DNA from: Halobiforma lacisalsi AJ5
GTDB lineage: Archaea; Halobacteriota; Halobacteria; Halobacteriales; Natrialbaceae
NCBI RefSeq assembly: GCF_000226975.2
Contig: NZ_CP019285.1
Span: 496,001 to 560,000 of the forward strand
DNA: 64,000 bases
Direction of reading: 5' to 3'
The notes under the pieces were generated by a model that saw nothing but the letters and a program-made list of their open reading frames with translations, was not told where the DNA came from and ran no database searches. Below are positions 26,592 to 33,981 of this stretch, one piece after another (the stretch's first letter is position 1; every line of letters begins with the position of its first letter). The position numbers and the translations under genes are program-made.

Positions 26592-27064
26592 CGGTCGATC
26601 ACCCCCTCTCGATCGGGGGAGGGGAACGTGCGGGACGGTCGGTCGCTGTCGGGGGTTGGTGCGTCGACTGGCATACCGACGACGGCAACAGCCCGCCACT
26701 TGAATCTCAGTCAGACAATCGGTCGCTGAGACGGCGTCAGACGCCCAGCAGACGGCGGTCAGACGGCGTTACGGGCGAACGGGATTTGCGGTCTGAATCC
26801 CGAAAAGGGGCGGTCCACTTCGGGGTCCGGGACCGTCGCTATCCTCGTGCGCCGCGAGACCACAGGAGGGTGTCGAGCGTGGCCGTCGACCCGTCGGGGG
26901 CCGAGATGATATCCGTGGCGGGATTCCAGCGTCTTCAGACGCGGGAAGAGGGCAATGCAGCCCTCGACTCGTCCGCACGGGATGCAGTGACGGCACCGAC
27001 TGCCGAAACGTCACTCGGTAGCTAGGTACTGCTGGATCGAGTACCGTACCCGCGGGGCAGAACC
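26592..27064. other. Gene-free stretch with two stem-loops resembling an IS200/IS605-type end
   Basis: No convincing protein frame. From 26700 the sequence contains several GACGGCG/CAGACG short repeats. At 26926-26945 a stem-loop (CCAGCGTC, loop TTCA, GACGCGGG, one mismatch) is followed at 26948-26965 by a perfect GAGGGC/GCCCTC stem with loop AATGCA. The first resembles the CGTCTTCAGACG hairpins found at the ends of haloarchaeal IS200/IS605-family elements; no transposase or TnpB gene is nearby, so at most this is a relic. Confidence 0.4.
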
Positions 27065-27463
27065 ATGGCATCGGAAGACACACGACAGGAGATCGAGGAA
27101 ACGCTCGGACAGGTACCGAGTTGGATGGAGACGATCGCTGATCCCGCGATCGAGCACAGTTGGGGACTGTTCCGGGACCTCACGTTCGGCGAGAACGAAC
27201 TCTCGGCCCGGGAGAAAGGGCTCATCGGCGTTGGCGTTGCGGCCGCGATCGGCTGCCCGTACTGCACCTACTTCCACAAGGAGGAGGCACGGCTGGCGGA
27301 CGTCGGCGAGGCCGAACTCGAGGAGGCGGTCAACCTTGCGAGTTCGACCAGGTACTTCTCGACGATACTGCACGGCAACGAGATCGATCTCGAGGAGTTC
27401 GAATCGGAGACCGACGAGATGGTCGACTACCTCGAGCAGGGGGAGGTGGCGGCGGACGATTGA
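27065..27463 (+). CDS. Carboxymuconolactone decarboxylase-family (AhpD-like) protein
   Basis: A 132-residue helical protein with the redox signature C64-PY-C67-TYFH71 (CxxC plus His), as in AhpD-type disulfide reductases and peroxidase partners. The preceding LSAREKGLIGVGVAAAIG helix is the family core. True carboxymuconolactone decarboxylases lack the CxxC, so a thiol-dependent peroxide or disulfide role is more likely than decarboxylation. It lies alone between two minus-strand genes, its stop 100 bases from the stop of the MgtE half gene. Confidence 0.85.
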   Translation: MASEDTRQEIEETLGQVPSWMETIADPAIEHSWGLFRDLTFGENELSAREKGLIGVGVAAAIGCPYCTYFHKEEARLADVGEAELEEAVNLASSTRYFSTILHGNEIDLEEFESETDEMVDYLEQGEVAADD

Positions 27464-27562
27464 GATCACGAGTCGCTCGGGGCGATCCGCAGGCGGCGCA
27501 GTGGCCTCGAACTCGAACTCGGACTCGGACTCGACTTCGAGACCGCTCGCCTGCCACGGCAG

Positions 27563-28153
27563 TCAGAACCCCAGCACCAGCCCCGAAACGCCGATGAAGA
27601 TGAGCATCCCGAAGACGTCGACGACGTTGGTGACGATCGGGATCGTCGTGTCGTCGGGGTCGATCCCGAGCCGATAGGAGCCGTACGTCGCCGCGAAGCT
27701 GAAAACGATCGCGATGACGGCGACGGACATCCCGCTGAGCAGCGAGATGGTGAGCAGCGTCGACAGTGGAAGCGGCGACCCGACGAGCACGCCGAGTGCG
27801 TACGCGCCGAACGCAAGCGCCGTGAAGATCGTCGCGGCCAGGGCCAGGATCGCACCCACGTTCGACCACAGCACGCGATCGGTCGGATCGAGTTCGGTCG
27901 TCCCCAGGTGAAACCGCGTCGAGAGCCGCGAGGAGAGGATCGCGCCGAGGTTGCCACCCATGTCGATCATCGTCGGTACCATCACCGCGAGGATCGCGTA
28001 CTCCTCGAGCATCTCCTCGGCCCCCTCGAGGGTGATGCCGGCCCAGAGGACGATGATCGACAGCGCCACGAGCAGCGGAAACATGTTGCCGACGATCGAG
28101 GTCCAGTTCCAGGAGCCGAGCGACCCCTGCCCGTGCTGGGGCTGGGAGACCAT
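27563..28153 (-). CDS. MgtE-like divalent cation transporter half, second gene of pair 1
   Basis: A 196-residue membrane protein consisting only of the MgtE transmembrane domain: MFPLLVALSIIVLWAG, VPTMIDMGGNLGAILSSRLST, and the C-terminal GIDPDDTTIPIVTNVVDVFGML motif whose acidic residues line the ion pathway in MgtE. The cytoplasmic N and CBS domains of bacterial MgtE are absent. It overlaps the preceding half by one base (TGATG), so the two halves are probably made in equal amount and form one transporter, like the two fused halves of eukaryotic SLC41. Substrate magnesium or another divalent cation is inferred from the family. Confidence 0.88.
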   Translation of the reverse strand: MVSQPQHGQGSLGSWNWTSIVGNMFPLLVALSIIVLWAGITLEGAEEMLEEYAILAVMVPTMIDMGGNLGAILSSRLSTRFHLGTTELDPTDRVLWSNVGAILALAATIFTALAFGAYALGVLVGSPLPLSTLLTISLLSGMSVAVIAIVFSFAATYGSYRLGIDPDDTTIPIVTNVVDVFGMLIFIGVSGLVLGF

Positions 28154-28722
28154 CAGGCGAGCACCTCCACGAAGCCGATCGAGAACAGCATAAACAGCAT
28201 CCCGAAGATGTCACCGAGCGTCGTGACGATGGGTCCGACGAGGTTGTCCGGGTCGTAGCCGCGGTTGTACCCGGCAAAGATCAGCCCGAGCAGGCCGACG
28301 ATCATGACGACCGACGTCAGGGTGCCCGCGACGAGCATGATCCCGACCAGTTCGGACAGCGCGGCGACCTCCCATCCCAGTACCAGGAGTGCAGCCCAGG
28401 TGATGACGCCGATGACGATCGAGATCCCGATCCCGTTGACGAGCGAGGCGAGCACGGCGTTGACGAGCCGATCGTTCCGTTCGAACTGCGGGTCTAGCAG
28501 CCCCTGGTGGAGGCCGCTCGAGATGCGCCCGCCGAGCGCCCCGTAGACGTTCCCCCGCGTCGCGAGAAAGACCGGCACCATCACGAGCAACCCCGGAAAC
28601 CGCTCGACGCTCTCGAGGATGTCCTCGAGCACGAGTCCGGCGAACAGGCCCCCGCCGAGCGCGACCAGCAGGATCGGGAGCGCCTCGCGATAGATCGACC
28701 AGAAGTCGCCCCGAACGCTCAT
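28153..28722 (-). CDS. MgtE-like divalent cation transporter half, first gene of pair 1
   Basis: A 189-residue MgtE transmembrane domain: VPVFLATRGNVYGALGGRISSGLHQG and the terminal YDPDNLVGPIVTTLGDIFGMLFM. These are the family's NxxG/DPDN motifs, distinct in sequence from those of the partner half. The ATG at 28722 lies 25 bases downstream of a TATA-like element, supporting the start. The gene leads the two-gene operon and is closely similar to the gene at 38363-38935. Confidence 0.88.
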   Translation of the reverse strand: MSVRGDFWSIYREALPILLVALGGGLFAGLVLEDILESVERFPGLLVMVPVFLATRGNVYGALGGRISSGLHQGLLDPQFERNDRLVNAVLASLVNGIGISIVIGVITWAALLVLGWEVAALSELVGIMLVAGTLTSVVMIVGLLGLIFAGYNRGYDPDNLVGPIVTTLGDIFGMLFMLFSIGFVEVLA

Positions 28723-28744
28723 ATCAGTGCATCACTCAGTTACC

Positions 28745-28753
28745 TGTTAAACG
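28745..28753 (-). promoter_or_regulatory. TATA element of MgtE pair 1
   Basis: Minus-strand sequence ACGTTTAACAG-like, with TTTAA at 28747-28751, sits 25 bases upstream of the ATG at 28722. This spacing predicts a leaderless mRNA. Confidence 0.45.
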
Positions 28754-28868
28754 TATCGGGGTCGCGACCGGTTTCCGCGGTCCGTCGCGGTCGGTGACGG
28801 CTGCGGGACCGCTGCCGCACAGGAGTGGTGTATGCCCACACACCTCACGAATCGGACCAGTTACGCCG

Positions 28869-29294
28869 TCAGGCCGGCGCTCCGGAGACGACCCCCCACG
28901 CGAGACCGATCGCCGCGAGCGAGAGCAGGAGGTTCCCCGCCGCGTTGGCGACCGCCCGCAGCCGATCCCCGCGCTCGTACAGTTGCACGGTTTCGACCGA
29001 AAACGAGGAGAACGTCGTGAACGAGCCGCAGACGCCGATTCCCACCAACTGGGCCGTCGACTCGCCGACGCCGGCGAAGACCACGAACCCGAGGACGAAA
29101 CTGCCGATCGCGTTCACCGCGAGCGTCGGCCAGGGAAACCGTTCGCTCGAGAACTGCAGGTAGACCCAGTGACGGAGGACGGCGCCGATTGCGCCGCCCG
29201 TACCGACCAGGTGGGCGGGCTGGGGGTCGAACGCGAACGAGACAGTTGGGGGTGCCGTCAGAACGTCTGCGAGCGCCTCGAGCGGGAGCGTCAC
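28869..29294 (-). CDS. crcB: Fluoride ion channel FluC/CrcB, second gene of pair
   Basis: A 141-residue four-helix membrane protein with GTGGAIGAVLRHWVY, PWPTLAVNAIGSFVLG and GVCGSFTTFSSFSVET, the defining FluC motifs including the Asn of helix 2 and the FTTFSSF fluoride-track phenylalanines. It exports fluoride. The GTG start overlaps the stop of the first crcB by four bases (GTGA), so translation is coupled. Two unequal FluC genes usually give antiparallel hetero-dimers. Confidence 0.93.
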   Translation of the reverse strand: MTLPLEALADVLTAPPTVSFAFDPQPAHLVGTGGAIGAVLRHWVYLQFSSERFPWPTLAVNAIGSFVLGFVVFAGVGESTAQLVGIGVCGSFTTFSSFSVETVQLYERGDRLRAVANAAGNLLLSLAAIGLAWGVVSGAPA

Positions 29295-29707
29295 GCCGTC
29301 TCACCCCCTCCGACGGCCGATCCCGTCCCGTTGGCGACCCGACGCGCGAGCGAACGACCGGCCACGACGCCCGCGAATCCGAGCCCGTAGTTCCCGGCGA
29401 CGATCCCCACGACGAGCAGCGGATCGCCGGCGAGCGCGGTCTGGACCGCGAACGTCGAGTAGGTCGTCAGCGAGGAGAGAAATCCCGTCGTGAAGACGAC
29501 CCGCGACCGTCGGCCGACCAGGCCAGCGTACTCCGCCTCGTAGACGAGAAAGGCGAGCGCGGCGCTGCCGACGGCGTTGACCAGCAGGATCCCCGGCACG
29601 TCCGCGAGCAGGTCCGTCGCTAAAAACCGGAGGTTCGAACCGGCGAACCCGCCGATGGCGACGAGTGCCAACGTCTCGAGTCGAACGAGGGAGTGGTCGG
29701 CTGTCAT
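29291..29707 (-). CDS. crcB: Fluoride ion channel FluC/CrcB, first gene of pair
   Basis: A 138-residue FluC protomer: AIGGFAGSNLRFLAT, PGILLVNAVGSAALAFLV and GFLSSLTTYSTFAVQTA. Compared with its partner, the track motif is LTTYSTF rather than FTTFSSF, a typical difference between the two subunits of a heteromeric channel. The start is placed at MTADHSLV; an in-frame ATG 36 bases earlier adds an unconserved segment. It is divergent from the CDF exporter gene. Confidence 0.9.
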   Translation of the reverse strand: MTADHSLVRLETLALVAIGGFAGSNLRFLATDLLADVPGILLVNAVGSAALAFLVYEAEYAGLVGRRSRVVFTTGFLSSLTTYSTFAVQTALAGDPLLVVGIVAGNYGLGFAGVVAGRSLARRVANGTGSAVGGGETA

Positions 29708-29848
29708 CGTCACTGTTCGGACCGAGTCGTCGGCTGCTCGCATCTTCTCGAGTCGTCCATTCGTTACGGCGCGCTTCTCACAGAAACCGCATGAGCGTTG
29801 CGAAACCGTCGGTCCGTCACGTCCGCGCTCGAGAAGGAAAAGGCTCAA

Positions 29849-29867
29849 GTTTAGACTGGGTCTAAAC
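29849..29867. promoter_or_regulatory. Perfect 8-bp inverted repeat at the CDF exporter start
   Basis: GTTTAGAC-TGG-GTCTAAAC, arms perfectly complementary with a 3-base spacer, ends 6 bases before the ATG at 29874. Size and symmetry resemble operators of DtxR/MntR-type metal regulators, whose boxes are of the TTTAGG...CCTAAA kind. The regulator itself is not in the vicinity. Confidence 0.6.
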
Positions 29868-29873
29868 CGAGAC

Positions 29874-30839
29874 ATGACCGACGAGGACGGGCGACGTGCG
29901 TTCGCGAAGGCATCGTGGGTCAACGTCCTCGGGAATACGGTAAAGATCCTCGCCGAGGGCGCTGCGGGGATCGCTTTCGGCAGCGTCGCCCTGGTCGCGG
30001 ACGCGGCCCACTCGGTCGCGGACCTCGTCTCGAGCGTCGTCGTCCTCGTCTGGGGGCGCAGCGCATTCGACGAACCGGACGACACCCATCCTCACGGCCA
30101 CGCCCGGATCGAACCGCTGACGGCGCTGTTCGTGGGTGCGGTCCTCGCCCTGCTCGGGCTGTCGCTGCTGTACGACTCCCTGCAGGGACTCCTCGTCCCG
30201 GACCCGCCGGACCCCAGTCCGATCCTGCTGGGCGTGCTCGCGTTCGCGATCGTCGACATGTACCTCGTCTACCGCTACACCGAACGCGTCAACGCCGCCC
30301 TCGGCTCGGCCGCGCTCGAGGCGCTGGCGATCGACTGCCTGAACGACATCTACACCACGTTCGCCGCGCTCGTCGGGATCGTCGGCGTGTTGCTCGGCCA
30401 GTCCCTGCTCGACCCGATCGCCGGTGGACTGGTCAGCCTGCTGGTCGTCTACCAGGGCGTCGAGATCGCCCGCGAGAACGTCGACTACCTCGTCGGGGCC
30501 GCACCGGGTTCGGAGAAACGGGCCGCGATCACCCGGGCGCTGCGGGACCACCCCGACGTGGAGGGCGTCCACGACCTGACGGTCTTCTACGATGGGACCC
30601 TTCTCGAGGTCGAGGTCCACGTCGAGGTCGACGGCGACATGCCGTTCCGGCAGGCCCACGACATCGAGTCGGAACTCGTCGAGCGCCTGCGGGGCCTCGA
30701 GGACGTCGGCGACGCTCACGTCCATCTCGATCCCTCCGGCATCGGGGAGTGGAAGGATCGGCCGGAGGGTCGCTGGCGGGACGAGCGCCGATCGGGCGAG
30801 CAGTCGGCGAACGGCCGCGGCGAGGCTGGTTCCCGGTAA
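29874..30839 (+). CDS. Cation diffusion facilitator (CDF) metal exporter
   Basis: A 321-residue inner-membrane proton/metal antiporter. Six hydrophobic segments, with the transport-site residues in helix 2 (DAAHSVADL, giving H-x3-D) and helix 5 (DCLNDIYTTF, giving D-x3-D). The HPHGHARIE loop and a C-terminal cytoplasmic domain with HVEVDGDMPFRQAHDIE and HVHLDP follow the family pattern. An H-x3-D / D-x3-D pair differs from the double H-x3-D of zinc-specific members and would suit manganese, iron or a mixed range. The final 30 residues are a charged unconserved tail. The ATG at 29874 is immediately after a perfect operator-like palindrome. Confidence 0.9.
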   Translation: MTDEDGRRAFAKASWVNVLGNTVKILAEGAAGIAFGSVALVADAAHSVADLVSSVVVLVWGRSAFDEPDDTHPHGHARIEPLTALFVGAVLALLGLSLLYDSLQGLLVPDPPDPSPILLGVLAFAIVDMYLVYRYTERVNAALGSAALEALAIDCLNDIYTTFAALVGIVGVLLGQSLLDPIAGGLVSLLVVYQGVEIARENVDYLVGAAPGSEKRAAITRALRDHPDVEGVHDLTVFYDGTLLEVEVHVEVDGDMPFRQAHDIESELVERLRGLEDVGDAHVHLDPSGIGEWKDRPEGRWRDERRSGEQSANGRGEAGSR

Positions 30840-30889
30840 CGCGGACCGAGACGTGTAGTTTTACCTCGGGGCCGCTCGATTCGGGAGAC

Positions 30890-31813
30890 ATGGAACGCGG
30901 CGAACTCACCGAAGTGACGACCGGCGACTGTTCGGACCTCTACTACCTCGACACCGGCATGTACGATACGGACGGCTACGGGGCCGCCTACGTGCTCGAC
31001 GCGGAGCAGCCCGCCGTCGTCGAGACCGGCATCGGGACCAACCACGAGCGGATCCTCGCGGCGCTTGCGGAACTCGACATCGCCCGCGAGGAACTGGCGG
31101 TCATCGCCGTGACCCACATCCACCTCGACCACGCCGGCGGCGCGGGCTTTCTCGCCGAGGCGTGTCCGAACGCCGACGTCTGCGTCCACGCCGCGGGCGC
31201 GAGCCTGCTCGCCGATCCGGGACGGCTGGTCGCGGGGACGAAAGCCGCCGTCGGCGACCAGTGGGAGTTCTACACGGAACCGAAGCCGATTCCCGAGGAC
31301 CGGATCCGCGAGATCGAGGGCGGCGACGTCGTCGATCTCGGCGACCACGAACTGCGCGTCCACGAGGCGCCCGGCCACGCCTTCCACCAGGTCGTCTTCG
31401 AGGATCCCGAGAACGACGCCGTCTTCACCGGCGACGCCGCCGGCATCTGGATCCCCGGAACGGAGGAGATCGTCGAGACCTCGCCGCCGTCGGACTTCGA
31501 CCTCGAGCAGTGTCTCGAGGACCTCGAGACGATCGGCGAGATCGATCCCGGCGTCTTACTGTACACCCACTTCGGGCCGCGGAAGGTCGGCGACGACCTC
31601 GAGGACGCCCTGGCGGAGTACGGTGACGTCCTCTCGACGTGGGTCGAGGCCGTCGAGTCGAAGCGACGGGAACTCGAGGACGACGAGGCAGTCGTCGACC
31701 ACTTCGCGGAGACGGTCGGCAGCGAGCGGGCCGACACCTGGGGCGAGCGCAAGGCCAGCGCGGAAGCCGCGATGAACGTCCGGGGCGTACTCGGCTACCT
31801 CGACGGGGAGTAA
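30890..31813 (+). CDS. Metallo-beta-lactamase-fold hydrolase
   Basis: A 307-residue cytoplasmic protein with the binuclear-metal motif THIHLDHAGG (His76, His78, Asp80, His81), APGHAFHQ for the next histidine, FTGDAAG for the bridging Asp and THFG near residue 227 for the last histidine. The last 80 residues are an acidic helical extension. A glyoxalase II or quorum-type lactonase reaction is possible, but the substrate is unknown. It starts 50 bases after the CDF gene and may be read with it. Confidence 0.85.
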   Translation: MERGELTEVTTGDCSDLYYLDTGMYDTDGYGAAYVLDAEQPAVVETGIGTNHERILAALAELDIAREELAVIAVTHIHLDHAGGAGFLAEACPNADVCVHAAGASLLADPGRLVAGTKAAVGDQWEFYTEPKPIPEDRIREIEGGDVVDLGDHELRVHEAPGHAFHQVVFEDPENDAVFTGDAAGIWIPGTEEIVETSPPSDFDLEQCLEDLETIGEIDPGVLLYTHFGPRKVGDDLEDALAEYGDVLSTWVEAVESKRRELEDDEAVVDHFAETVGSERADTWGERKASAEAAMNVRGVLGYLDGE

Positions 31814-31871
31814 GCCGGTACGAGCGCGTCGGTATTCGGCGCCCGGCGCGTCGAATAAACGTAGCGACAGG

Positions 31872-31898
31872 TGAAACAAGTTTCATCACGTTTTATCG
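31872..31898 (+). promoter_or_regulatory. Promoter of acyl-CoA synthetase 1 with a TGAAAC dyad beside the TATA box
   Basis: TGAAAC-AA-GTTTCA (31872-31885, perfect 6-bp arms) is followed by TTTTATCG at 31891-31898, a TATA box 25-32 bases before the ATG at 31923. The dyad covers the BRE side of the box, a place where either repression or activation would work. Confidence 0.5.
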
Positions 31899-31922
31899 CT
31901 TGGGAGGTTCCCTCACACACGT

Positions 31923-33866
31923 ATGGACTGGCGGGACGCCGAACGCGAGTACGACGACGAGGTAATCGGGGAGTCGACGCTCGGACGAATGTTCGAGGAG
32001 TCGGCGGAACGGAACGCCAATCGGCCGGCCCAGAAGTACAAAGGTGGGATCTACGACCGGTCGCTGACTGATTCGGTGGTGTCTGCGGCCCGACCCGGCG
32101 AGTTCCGGACGCTCTCCTACGCCGAGATGCGGGACATCGTCCGCAACCTCGCCGCCGGCTTCCGCGAACTCGGGATCGAGACGGGTGACCGCGTCGGGAT
32201 CTTCTCGAACACCCGCATGGAGTGGGCCCAAACCGACTTCGCCCTGCTGTCGGCCGGCGCGGTCGTCACGACCGTCTACAAGAGCTCCTCGCCGGACCAG
32301 GTTCGCTACCTGCTCGACGACCCCGACGCCGACGGCGTCGTCGTCGAGAACGGCGACGCCCTCGAGCGAGTGCTCGAGGTCGAGGACGATCTCGATCTCG
32401 AGTTCATCGTCTCGATCGACGAGCTCTCGGCCCACGACGACCGCGAGGATATCTACACCCTCGCGGACGTCTACGAACTGGGCGCGGAAGCGTTCGACGA
32501 GGAGACGTATCAGGGGTGGATCGACGAACCCGACACGGACGACCTGGCGAGTCTGATCTACACGAGCGGGACGACCGGCCAGCCCAAGGGAGTGAAACTG
32601 ACCCACTGGAACTTCCGGGCGAACGTCAACCAACTCAGAAAGCGGATGGCTCCGCGGCCGGACAGGCCCGACGACCTGCCGTCGATCGACGAGAGCGCAC
32701 AGACCGTCTCGTATCTGCCGCTTGCCCACGTCTTCGAGCGGACCGCGGGCCACTTCCTGATCTTCGCCAGCGGCGGCTGTGTGGCCTACGCCGAGGATCC
32801 CGACACGCTCCAGGAGGACTTCAGTGCCGTCGGGCCGAACGTGGCCACGAGCGTCCCGCGAGTCTACGAGAAGATCTACGACGCCATCCGGGAGCAGGCG
32901 AGTGAATCCCCGGTCAAGAAGCGTATCTTCGAGTGGGCGACCGACGTCGGCGTCGACTATCAGGAAACCGACGATCCGGGTCCGGTGCTGTCGGCGAAAC
33001 AGGCCCTCGCCGACAGGCTCGTCTTCTCGACCGTTCGAGAGGCGCTGGGCGGCGAGATCGAGATGCTGATCAGCGGCGGCGGAAGCCTCTCGCCGGAGCT
33101 GTGTACGCTGTATCACGCGATGGGCCTGCCGATCTACGAGGGGTACGGCCTGACCGAAACCGCGCCGGTCCTGGCGGTCAATCCGCCCGAGGAGCCCAAG
33201 ATCGGGACAATCGGCCCGGCGCTGCCGGACGTGGAGTTACGAGTCGACGAATCCGTCGCCAACCAGGACGCCTTCGACGACCCTGGCGAGGTCGGCGAAC
33301 TCGTCGTGACGGGGCCGAACGTCACCGACGGCTACTGGGAAAAGCCGAGCGCGACCGACCGGGCGTTCACCGAGGACGGCTGGTTCCGCACCGGTGACAT
33401 CGTCCACCTGCGGCCCGACGGCTACATCGAGTTCCGCGACCGGGTCAAACAGATCCTCGTGCTCTCGACGGGGAAGAACGTCGCCCCCGGCCCGATCGAG
33501 GACGCCTTCGCCGCCAGCGAGGTCGTCGAACAGGCGATGGTCGTCGGCGACAACGAGAAGTTCGTCGGCGCGTTGCTCGTCCCGAACACGGACCACATCC
33601 GCGAGTGGGCCGACGAAGAAGGGATCGACCTCCCCGACGACCCTGAAGCCATGTGCGACGACGAGCGTGTCCGGGAGTACGTCGGGGAGGAAGTCGACCG
33701 GGTCAACGAGGACTTCGAGTCCTACGAGCAGATCAAGCAGTTCGAACTCGTTCCCATCGAGTTTACCGAGGACAACGACATGATGACCCCCACGATGAAG
33801 AAGAAGCGACGGGTCATCCTCGAGGAGTTCGAGGACCGGGTCGGGCAGATTTACGACGAAAACTGA
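31923..33866 (+). CDS. Long-chain fatty-acid--CoA ligase, tandem copy 1
   Basis: A 647-residue AMP-forming acyl-CoA synthetase of the FAA1/FadD type. The P-loop-like A3 motif YTSGTTGQPKG lies near residue 211, YGLTETAPV (A5) near 405, GWFRTGDIV (A7) near 485, and the C-terminal LSTGKNVAPGPIED with the catalytic-lysine region TPTMKKKRR near 625. It activates fatty acids at ATP cost for beta-oxidation or lipid recycling. It is soluble, with no signal. The next gene is a close paralogue 115 bases away, a tandem duplication. It carries its own promoter with a dyad. Confidence 0.93.
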   Translation: MDWRDAEREYDDEVIGESTLGRMFEESAERNANRPAQKYKGGIYDRSLTDSVVSAARPGEFRTLSYAEMRDIVRNLAAGFRELGIETGDRVGIFSNTRMEWAQTDFALLSAGAVVTTVYKSSSPDQVRYLLDDPDADGVVVENGDALERVLEVEDDLDLEFIVSIDELSAHDDREDIYTLADVYELGAEAFDEETYQGWIDEPDTDDLASLIYTSGTTGQPKGVKLTHWNFRANVNQLRKRMAPRPDRPDDLPSIDESAQTVSYLPLAHVFERTAGHFLIFASGGCVAYAEDPDTLQEDFSAVGPNVATSVPRVYEKIYDAIREQASESPVKKRIFEWATDVGVDYQETDDPGPVLSAKQALADRLVFSTVREALGGEIEMLISGGGSLSPELCTLYHAMGLPIYEGYGLTETAPVLAVNPPEEPKIGTIGPALPDVELRVDESVANQDAFDDPGEVGELVVTGPNVTDGYWEKPSATDRAFTEDGWFRTGDIVHLRPDGYIEFRDRVKQILVLSTGKNVAPGPIEDAFAASEVVEQAMVVGDNEKFVGALLVPNTDHIREWADEEGIDLPDDPEAMCDDERVREYVGEEVDRVNEDFESYEQIKQFELVPIEFTEDNDMMTPTMKKKRRVILEEFEDRVGQIYDEN

Positions 33867-33981
33867 TCTCCCGTACAACGGCATCATCGGTCACGCTATT
33901 TCGAGGATGATTTATTTTGTTCAATTAACCCTGTACTATACCCATCTTTCATGTAGGTACGGATTCATGGTACGGTAAATC

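Noticed and set aside
29631..29660. GGTTCGAACC resembling a tRNA T-loop
   Set aside because: It lies within the first fluC gene and is not accompanied by acceptor, D or anticodon stems.
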